A DNA stretch of 64,000 nt from Strongylocentrotus droebachiensis (taxonomy: Eukaryota > Echinodermata > Echinoidea > Camarodonta > Strongylocentrotidae): positions 1,010,001 through 1,074,000 of the forward strand of contig JAVYIG010000059.1 of NCBI GenBank assembly GCA_035222895.1, in the 5' to 3' direction. A program made the position numbers and the translations under genes. Positions within the stretch are counted from its first letter, which is position 1. Each line of letters opens with the position of its first letter. Shown piece after piece: positions 57,601 to 64,000 of the stretch. Below the pieces are notes generated by a model. It had not been told where the DNA came from. It ran no database searches and saw only the letters and a program-made list of their open reading frames with translations.

Positions 57601-59626
57601 AATATGAATTTATGATTCAATATTCTATAATAAATTGAGTAATTCAAAATATGAAATATTGTGAAGCTCAATATATTTAGTTCATTAGATATTTTAAGGT
57701 GTACATGACAATATAAAAATGTAAACTTGGTTCAAGTTCTGAAAATAAAATAATGTGATTGATCAAATAATGAATTTTTGCAGTACTTATAAATATAAGT
57801 AAACGAATTTGTGAGTAGCGCATCCATGACGTCATCAAATTGGCAATTTGTCTAGAAATTTTCACTGATTTCCCCAGTTTTTCATATGATTAGTTGTCTG
57901 ATTTTCCTCAAACTTTTTTTGTTCTGTTCATCTGATTTTTCTGCTCCTGTTGAAAAATTATTATTTTGGGGTAGACTCTTCTTTAGGGATCCAGCCCAGA
58001 AAAACCTTAATTGCTTCGGTTAAAATCAGAAAAAAATCAGACGTAGAGATCAAAAAAGTTTGAAGGAAATCGGACAATAAATAAGAAAGTTAAATTAATA
58101 TTTGCAAGACATTAAAAAATACAGACCTTTGCAATTTGGCGACTCTAGGTCACATGTTATAACGTATGTCAGGCACTGCTCTACAATTTGCTTATTATAT
58201 CTTATTGTTTTTAAAACCCGTTTTTGAACCCTTTAATGCAAAAACAATTAATCTTTCTCGATGATACACGTATTTATAAGACGACCCATTCATGAATTCA
58301 TTTTTGAAATGTTTTTTTATATTGAAGATGGGGAAATTTGATTTTATAGCTAAACATTATTCTTATTATATGTATTGTTAATTAAAAATCATATTAAGCT
58401 ATAAAATCCATTTTCCTCATCTATAATGAAAAACACATTTCAACCTACATGTTCATATCTATTCATCGAGAAAGATAGATTTTTTTTGTGTTCAATTGTT
58501 ATAAAATGGCTTTTAAAAACAATAAGATATAATAAGTAGTGCGTGACAACATCATAACACGTGACTGAGAGTGTTTCACAAAATAGAACTTTAAATAGAT
58601 TTTGTAATGTCTTGCAAATATTCATAACTTTCTTATTTTTTGTCCGATTTCCTTCAAACTTTTTGTTATCTCTTTGATTTTTCTGCTTTTAATAAAAACA
58701 AGCTTTTTCTGGAGTGGAGTTAGCCTTTAACTTTACGAAACACTTGGTGAAAGGCCACCCATGTATCATTTCTGGCCCTAATATAGCACTCAATATCAGG
58801 TTCCATTCATTCTTAAATTCATTCTTAACTTTGACAATGACTTGGGGTCATTCCATGTGGATTCACCCAACAGGTTAAACCCAACTTTTTCAAAATGTGT
58901 TGAAAAAAATTAGACACAAAATTTGAAGTTTTCTTAGCATAATGCAAAAAGAATTGTCAAAATCGGCCTAATTCTATGGCCCGTCATAGTTTTAAAATCA
59001 GTTCTACAGGTCCGACCGGGGTGAATTATATATCAAAACATGCGGGAGACTTGAGAGAAAAATGTCATGAAGTTTGAACGAGAAATTCCAATCGCTCTAG
59101 ATGCACGTCAAAAAAACCGACAGGGGGGGCCTAAAAGGCCCCCCCCCCTAATGGGATTAGGGTTAAGATCCCCATCAGAGGATCATTGAAACTTTGAAAA
59201 CACGTAACTTTTGAACGTATTGTCAAATCTTGCTCAAATTTTAAGTTTGTTCATTTCATTTTCCTCATTTACTGACAGGGGTAGCTTTGCCATTAAATAC
59301 ATAGGTACACAACTTTTTGGGAGTGACTTGACTTGTAATACTGTATAATCATGTAGAACATAGGGTCGCATACAAAATATACAGGTTAGCAACAGTTGTC
59401 TGATTTGCTGAGCTGATTCACATTTTTTTTTCCTTCTTCTTTTCTTGTAGATAATGGAATAGACAGTGAAGCGTTTCACCTCCTTGATGATGCGTCCATC
59501 ACTCAACTGTTTCCCAAACTTGGGGATAAATTGAAGTTCTCCAAGCGATACAAGGAGTTCAACAAATCCATACAGGATGACACTACTGTCACACTCAAAG
59601 AGGTATTCTTCATAACTGAAAATTAA
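54623..59626 (+). CDS. SAM-domain protein, N-terminal two exons
   Basis: Exon 1 (54,623-54,683) codes MDVDGLLKEWGFEEYSTAFR, followed by GTAAGT. Exon 2 begins at 59,451 after tttcttgtag with DNGIDSEAFHLLDDASITQL, then FPKLGDKLKFSKRYKEFNKS. Together they form one complete sterile alpha motif, a helical protein-interaction domain common in scaffold and transcription-repressor proteins. Exon 2 may end at GAG|GTATTC (59,602), a weak donor, or read on to a TAA at 59,624-59,626 (77 residues in all). The TAA overlaps the ATG of the next frame. The partner exons, if any, would lie beyond the DIRS insertion. Confidence 0.75.
55673..55713. repeat. Perfect 18-bp stem hairpin
   Basis: ctaactctacggatcgcc at 55,673-55,690, loop gcgct, and the exact complement at 55,696-55,713. 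Confidence 0.9.
57071..57453. mobile_element. 383-bp MITE with GGGGCGGTATTCTGAAA ends
   Basis: GGGGCGGTATTCTGAAA at 57,071 and TTTCAGAATACCGCCCC ending at 57,453 are exact inverted repeats. Subterminal cgagtcgtaact and agttacgactcg also pair. The interior has no coding capacity. Confidence 0.8.
57985..58718. mobile_element. 730-bp foldback element, almost wholly palindromic
   Basis: Left-arm blocks such as aagtttgaaggaaatcggac, atatttgcaagacatta and ttatatcttattgttttta recur as complements in the right arm (58,505-58,718). Near the centre, agctataaaat-type sequence on both sides of about 58,360 also pairs. A diverged fragment lies at 13,535-13,605. Confidence 0.8.
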
Positions 59627-60498
59627 TGGGGCTCTTATGCTTTCGTTGTCATGAGAGTGTACACGGGGGAAGCACTGAATTGGTATGTCATTACAGAGTA
59701 TTTCATACATTAGTAAAAGGTGGATTGTTTAACTGTGGAGTTGTTCCGTGTTTTCAAAGAGGGTGTCTTAGAACATTTCAGTACACTTGGTCCTTGAAGA
59801 GGCATTTGAACTCTGCACACAGTGATTTATTTGACCGTGATCATGTTCATCAAGTTCCATTTTATGTAAATGGAGCAGCAGCTAATGCTATTTTAGATTC
59901 AGACTCAGAAGATTCAGATGACGGAACTATTGGAGAAAGACATGAAGAGGAATTAGATGTAATCTCTTTGAGGGATATCAAAGACAAATGCTTGCAACAT
60001 ATATGCAATTTGAGGTCATCATCAAGCATTACAACAACTGCAGCTAACTTGGTAACAGATCTAACAAAAGATATATTGGCAGATGTTGTGAACTTTTTTA
60101 GATCCAAAGCCAAAGACACATTTATTAACCTAGGATTTGATCCTCAGAATGAAGTGGAAATTCAGTCGCTTTTCCAAGATCTACATGAACTAGAAAATCC
60201 TTTTAGAGAAGTTGATTCTGATCACAAGTTCAAAAAATTCTTAAAAGAATCTGACAAATTTGTGGTGCCAGTAGCTGTACGCCTCGGTGTCGAATACAAG
60301 CAGAGAACTAATCCTGTGACAGGTGCTGTAGAACAGACCCCAATTCAGAAGACTTTTCAATATATTCCTTTGCGACCAGTTCTTAAACTTATCCTTGAGA
60401 CCCCTGGATGTCTGGAGCAGATATTCTATCACCATGAACAGCAAAGAAATGATGGATTGTTAGTAAGATTAAACGAGAACTTACCGTTTGAAGTTTGA
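59626..60498 (+). CDS. C2H2 zinc-finger protein frame truncated by a DIRS insertion
   Basis: Two zinc-finger-like motifs at the start: CFRCHESVHGG..LVCHYRVFH and CGVVPCFQRGCLRTFQY..LKRHLNSAH. An acidic Ser/Asp stretch follows (DSDSEDSDDGTIGERHEEE), then a conserved-looking region ending in PIQKTFQYIPLRPVLKLILE. From memory, zinc-finger-plus-YIPL proteins of this kind form large uncharacterised families in fish, cnidarians and echinoderms; I cannot confirm that here. The last 13 codons, from about 60,461, lie in the terminal repeat of the DIRS element, so the true C-terminus is missing. Alternatively TTA|GTAAGA at 60,460 is a normal exon end, and the DIRS sits in the intron. In-frame TGA upstream supports the Met at 59,626. 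Confidence 0.65.
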   Translation: MGLLCFRCHESVHGGSTELVCHYRVFHTLVKGGLFNCGVVPCFQRGCLRTFQYTWSLKRHLNSAHSDLFDRDHVHQVPFYVNGAAANAILDSDSEDSDDGTIGERHEEELDVISLRDIKDKCLQHICNLRSSSSITTTAANLVTDLTKDILADVVNFFRSKAKDTFINLGFDPQNEVEIQSLFQDLHELENPFREVDSDHKFKKFLKESDKFVVPVAVRLGVEYKQRTNPVTGAVEQTPIQKTFQYIPLRPVLKLILETPGCLEQIFYHHEQQRNDGLLVRLNENLPFEV

Positions 60499-60728
60499 TC
60501 TTTATTTTATGAATATTTAGGAGGAAGTTATTACATGAGATCCCGCCAAGCGCATGCGCAGTCAATATTCAAAGCTACAAATGTGGCTACTCTCAGTAGT
60601 AAGGAACAGGGAACTTACACTTAAGTTTGAAGTTTGGGTGGGTGAGGAGGGCATGTAATAACTTCCTCCTAAATATTCATAAAATAAAGATCAAACTTCA
60701 AACGGTAAGTTCTCGTTTAATCTTACTA
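60461..60728. repeat. DIRS 3' terminal repeat and internal complementary region
   Basis: A 77-bp arm at 60,461-60,537 (tagtaagattaaacgagaac ...) and its perfect complement at 60,652-60,728, with a 114-bp loop. In DIRS-1 the internal complementary region pairs with the outer end of the terminal repeat and is thought to template circle closure. The geometry here fits that scheme, which places the element's outer end at about 60,461. Confidence 0.85.
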
Positions 60729-61074
60729 TTTTATTTCATATTTCGTCGTTCGAAATTACATGAGATTTTGAAGCATAGTAGCCACATTTGGAACAACCAA
60801 CATGTATGGAAAGTGAACACTGATTATGCAGATTGAATTGGATGCTTCTAACCAATGACTCACCATATTTGACAGTTATTGTAGTCTGTTCATACATGTG
60901 GCAAAACATTTCACATACAAGACGTCCATATATAAGACGTCATAATGTTGCAAAAACATTGTTCGTTTCTGTATCGAGCTTATTCTAGCCATCTGGTTTC
61001 TTAATCCCAGTTCTATTAATTAGACAGCTGGTCTCTTAATGCCAGTTCTATTGAAAAGCCTTCTGATGCAGTTC

Positions 61075-62067
61075 TTAAAGCAGTGTGCTATCTTGTAAGA
61101 CTGCCTGGGTAAAGTTTCTCTTGTTTTCAAAAGGTTTCCTGTAGAACTTCCTGAACGTTTTCTCTGAAGACCATCCTGCTCGGGCTAGGATCTGGTCCAT
61201 TGGAAGTGCTGCCTTGGCAGCTGCTGAAGTTGATGCTGCCCGCGTTGAATGAGCCTTATAAACGTTTGTATCCACACCTGCTCTTTGCAAGCAGGTCTTG
61301 ATCCAGCGAGATAAGGTTTGAGTTGTTACTCTATTATGAGGTCTGGTGTAACTTACAAAGAACGAGTTCTCATTCCCACGAAGTGGTCCTGTGCGCTGGA
61401 CATAATGTTTCACATATTTTACAATACACAATCTTCTATCAGGAGGATATGCTTCCAATTTAAACTTAAAATTGGTATTTCCTGGTTTGCTTTGCTTCAA
61501 GTGTTCATCCAAATGAAAAACCACAAAGCCCCCTTTTAGGGTCATCTTGTTAGTCTTCAATATATGCAAGGTTTGTACTCTCTGTGCCGATACAAGAGCC
61601 ATTAGCATACATACTTTGAGTGTTAAATCTCTGAGGTTTAATGAGTTTACTGGAGACAATTTTCTTAGAAAATTGAGAACTGGACTAATATTCCATATTT
61701 CTGTATATCGAGGTAAGACAGGTCTGAGTTGAAAAACACCTCTCATCAGTCTGGTTATAAGTGGGTGAGTACTCATTGTCTGATTACTGTCAACGAGAAT
61801 CAGAAAAGTGGATAAAGCGCTACGAGCTGTATTGATCGCACTGTAGCTAAGGTTCCTGTCATGAAATAAACTACTAAGGAATTCTAGTACCGTTTCCACC
61901 TCGGCTTGGAGGTAACTCGTATTCCTGCTGTGGCAAAATCTTCGCCACTGTGTGATGTAAACTTGGTACTGCTTGCAGGTTGATGCTCTCCATGAAGCTG
62001 TAATGATATCCACTGTTCGTCTGCTTAGTCCCTGATTCTCAAAGTGTTGCCGCATAACCTGCAACAT
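61075..62067 (-). CDS. DIRS tyrosine recombinase
   Basis: Site-specific recombinase that integrates the circular DNA intermediate. 330 residues. The catalytic pattern is visible: first Arg in SAQRVQTLHIL, HxxR in YKAHSTRAAS, and the Tyr in GWSSEKTFRKFYRK. The N-terminal part (SRRTVDIITASWRASTCKQY) is a SAM-like core-binding domain of the type seen in phage integrases. It overlaps the upstream RT frame by 43 bases in another frame, as usual in the group. No stops. Confidence 0.9.
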   Translation of the reverse strand: MLQVMRQHFENQGLSRRTVDIITASWRASTCKQYQVYITQWRRFCHSRNTSYLQAEVETVLEFLSSLFHDRNLSYSAINTARSALSTFLILVDSNQTMSTHPLITRLMRGVFQLRPVLPRYTEIWNISPVLNFLRKLSPVNSLNLRDLTLKVCMLMALVSAQRVQTLHILKTNKMTLKGGFVVFHLDEHLKQSKPGNTNFKFKLEAYPPDRRLCIVKYVKHYVQRTGPLRGNENSFFVSYTRPHNRVTTQTLSRWIKTCLQRAGVDTNVYKAHSTRAASTSAAAKAALPMDQILARAGWSSEKTFRKFYRKPFENKRNFTQAVLQDSTLL

Positions 62068-64000
62068 AGGAGGTCAATATTAGCATTAAGAGGGTGGGTG
62101 GTGTTTAACACAGGAAGGAGTAGCAAATCTTCTTGCCTCTGGATAAACAATGGCTCTCCTTCCATCATGCTAACCAACTGAGGGAACCACGCCTGAGTGG
62201 GCCAATTAGGGACCAGAAGTAACCCTCTAGCTTTATCCTCTCTGATTTTTTGCAAGCATTTGGGGATCATACAGAACGGTGGGAATGCATAGAATGCAAA
62301 AGGTTTCCAATCTAGCGTAAATGCGTCAACTGCAAAAGCCCCAGGGTCTGGGTGCCAAGTGACATATTTCTCTACTTGAGCATTTAGTCTTGAGGCGAAC
62401 AGGTCTATTTCTGGTACACCAAAGTGGGAAACTATTCTATCGAACACTTGTCTGTTTAGTTTCCATTCTGTTCGATCATTAAATTTCCTGGATCTTTCAT
62501 CTGCTATAGTATTGAGCCGACCAGGTACATGGGCTGCAGAGACCCAAATATTTCGAGAAATGCACCACTGCCAAATATCTCTTGACATCTTGTCACACAT
62601 TGTGGACTTGCAACCTCCCATGTGATTTAAATAAGCCACTGCAGTGGTATTATCTATTCTTACCATCACATGAGCGTTACGCTTATTCATGCAAAAGGAT
62701 TTTATCCCCAACCCAGCGGCTAGGGTTTCCAGGTAATTTATTTCATTGTTTCTTGCCCTTTCTGCCTCAAATTCATTCCATCGACCCCCTGTTTGCTTCT
62801 GGAGGTCAGTAGCTCCCCATCCAAGGCCACTGGCATCTGTGTGCAATTCTAAGTCAGGTTTTTTCCTAACAATTGGGGAGGAGGCCATAGAAACATTGTT
62901 TATCCACCACTTTAACTCCTCTTTTGCCTCAAGGGACAACTTCATCTTTCTGTCAAAATGACCCCTGTTTTGTCTGAGGGCTGCAATTTTGTCCCTTTCC
63001 ATTGATCTATAGTATAAGGGGCCATACTCAACCGCAGGGAAAGTTGCTATGACCTTCCCAATCACTCGTGCTACCATTCGTATTGATGGGAGGTACGTGC
63101 CCATTAATTCACGGCATGAATCTATCACTTCTTGTGCCTTTGTTTGAGGCAATTTAACAATCATACTCTCAGTGTTAAGAATGAAGCCAAGAAAGGTTAG
63201 TTCACGTGTTGGGATGAGCACTGATTTTTTAGTGTGAATGAGGAATCCTAATTCTGAGAGGATCTTGGTTGTTGCACTCACACTCTCTTTAAGCTTTTCT
63301 TTTGTCTCACCAATGATTATGGTGTCGTCCAAATATCCTATGACTGTATGACCTGCTTTTCGCAGTTCGGCAAAGACTGGCTTCAGCAATTTTGTGAACA
63401 GTCTGGGGGCTGTGCTGAGCCCATTAGGTAAGGCTGCAAATTGCCAGCGCTCACCCTGCCACATGAACCTCAAGTATTTTCTACTATTTGGGTCTACTGG
63501 AATGGAGTAATAAGCATCTTGGAGGTCGATTGATGCAAGATAACAGTGCGGAGAAATCAAGTGCTTGGCAGTGTGGATGTTATCCATCTTAAAGTGTTGT
63601 ACGTTCAGACTTTGATTAAGCTCTGATAAGTCTAAAATCATACGAGTACCCCCATCTTTCTTGGGTCTCGTGAAGATGTTTGAGAGGAATTCTCCCTCTT
63701 CAAATGAGCAAGGTTCTATTACGTTTTTTGCTTGTAGAGCCAAGATTTCTTTAGTAATCTGGTTTATTTCTAAAGGGCTCTTTTTGTAACCATAGAGGGG
63801 CTTATTTCTTGAGGGAACCCCTTTCGAATAATCAAATTCGATCTCATAGCCTCGCACTGCTGATAGCAGAAATAGATCTGACGTTAATTCACGCCATCTA
63901 CGATAGAAATATATCAATCGACCTCCAACAGGCACATTTGAGATGCATTCTTGTTGTAATGTACATGAAGTAGAAGGAGCATTAATCTTAACATTCTCAA
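62025..64000 (-). CDS. DIRS reverse transcriptase / RNase H, 5'-truncated by window edge
   Basis: The frame is open through base 64,000, so the start lies outside. RT: GGRLIYFYRRW, ASIDLQDAYYSIPV (first catalytic Asp), GLSTAPRLFTKLLKP and GYLDDTIIIG (YxDD). RNase H: LHTDASGLGWGA, then LETLAAGLGIKSF and a later RIDNTTAVAYLNHMG, with VPGRLNTIADERSR. The C-terminal block VPEIDLFASRLNAQVEKYV to PNWPTQAWFPQL is typical of DIRS pol. All catalytic residues that I can place are present. Confidence 0.92.
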   Translation of the reverse strand, partial: ENVKINAPSTSCTLQQECISNVPVGGRLIYFYRRWRELTSDLFLLSAVRGYEIEFDYSKGVPSRNKPLYGYKKSPLEINQITKEILALQAKNVIEPCSFEEGEFLSNIFTRPKKDGGTRMILDLSELNQSLNVQHFKMDNIHTAKHLISPHCYLASIDLQDAYYSIPVDPNSRKYLRFMWQGERWQFAALPNGLSTAPRLFTKLLKPVFAELRKAGHTVIGYLDDTIIIGETKEKLKESVSATTKILSELGFLIHTKKSVLIPTRELTFLGFILNTESMIVKLPQTKAQEVIDSCRELMGTYLPSIRMVARVIGKVIATFPAVEYGPLYYRSMERDKIAALRQNRGHFDRKMKLSLEAKEELKWWINNVSMASSPIVRKKPDLELHTDASGLGWGATDLQKQTGGRWNEFEAERARNNEINYLETLAAGLGIKSFCMNKRNAHVMVRIDNTTAVAYLNHMGGCKSTMCDKMSRDIWQWCISRNIWVSAAHVPGRLNTIADERSRKFNDRTEWKLNRQVFDRIVSHFGVPEIDLFASRLNAQVEKYVTWHPDPGAFAVDAFTLDWKPFAFYAFPPFCMIPKCLQKIREDKARGLLLVPNWPTQAWFPQLVSMMEGEPLFIQRQEDLLLLPVLNTTHPLNANIDLLCCRLCGNTLRIRD

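Larger units (their letters stand above)
54684..59450. other. Long first intron of the SAM-domain gene
   Basis: 4.8 kb with several foldback structures listed separately. Other items: a poly-G run at 54,870-54,881, a (CAA)n run near 56,255, a short run of agagactcc-type repeats at 56,065-56,110, and a G/C palindrome near 59,124-59,148. No coding sequence is seen. Confidence 0.5.
60461..64000 (-). mobile_element. DIRS-type tyrosine-recombinase retrotransposon, 5' end beyond the window
   Basis: Order on the minus strand: RT/RNase H (64,000-62,025), tyrosine recombinase (62,067-61,075), then a terminal region with a perfect 77-bp inverted pair. RT-RH plus a tyrosine recombinase with inverted termini defines the DIRS group; Ngaro and PAT relatives have split direct repeats instead. 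These elements integrate by recombination without target duplications. Both frames are open, so the copy is young. Confidence 0.9.

Overview
The window looks like a piece of a sea urchin (echinoid) nuclear genome. The evidence is a large intronless Toll-like receptor with an echinoid-style TIR domain, a vertebrate-like multi-exon beta-mannosidase gene with long introns, a DIRS-type tyrosine-recombinase retrotransposon, and a dense load of foldback elements, tRNA-derived SINEs and minisatellites. Another echinoderm is possible; the species cannot be fixed from sequence alone. All exon joins below were read by eye from splice sites and reading frame and have no transcript support.

Layout. 1-6,800 has no host gene. 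It holds two non-autonomous hAT-like elements (284-1,402 and 2,713-4,441), each with terminal inverted repeats and an 8-bp target duplication, a duplicated 220-bp host segment that acts as an empty site for the first element, poly-G/poly-C tracts, and a decayed LINE tail. 6,809-30,109 (minus) is a complete lysosomal beta-mannosidase gene (MANBA) that I could assemble as 16 in-phase exons coding for about 889 residues. Its tenth intron contains, on the opposite strand, an intact intronless Toll-like receptor gene (15,679-18,495) followed by about 88 uninterrupted CTC triplets. Two other MANBA introns carry tandem arrays built from splice-junction sequence: six copies of the exon-10 acceptor and exon start, and about five copies of the region just past the exon-6 donor.

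30,110-36,539 is intergenic, with an exact 313-bp tandem duplication. 36,540-50,693 (minus) is a second large gene, seven in-phase exons and about 2,922 residues. I do not recognise it by name. Its first two exons encode a gapless homeodomain-like fold lacking the canonical Asn51. It then has a basic repeat-rich part, and a very acidic part with about ten SUMO-interacting-motif-like clusters, several of them in a recently amplified 185-residue tandem repeat. It ends in a Ser/Gln-rich, transactivation-like tail. Its first intron uses a GC donor and its third holds a solo LTR.

50,694-54,622 is intergenic. A plus-strand gene starts at 54,623 with a SAM domain split over two exons (54,623-54,683 and 59,451-59,602). 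A C2H2 zinc-finger reading frame follows at 59,626 and is cut at about 60,460 by a minus-strand DIRS retrotransposon. That element runs off the window: its recombinase and RT/RNase H frames are open, and its 3' end is a perfect 77-bp inverted repeat.

The features I rate most interesting are the homeodomain-like protein with its repeat-amplified SIM-like array, the splice-junction arrays in MANBA, the nested antisense TLR, and the DIRS insertion into a zinc-finger frame.
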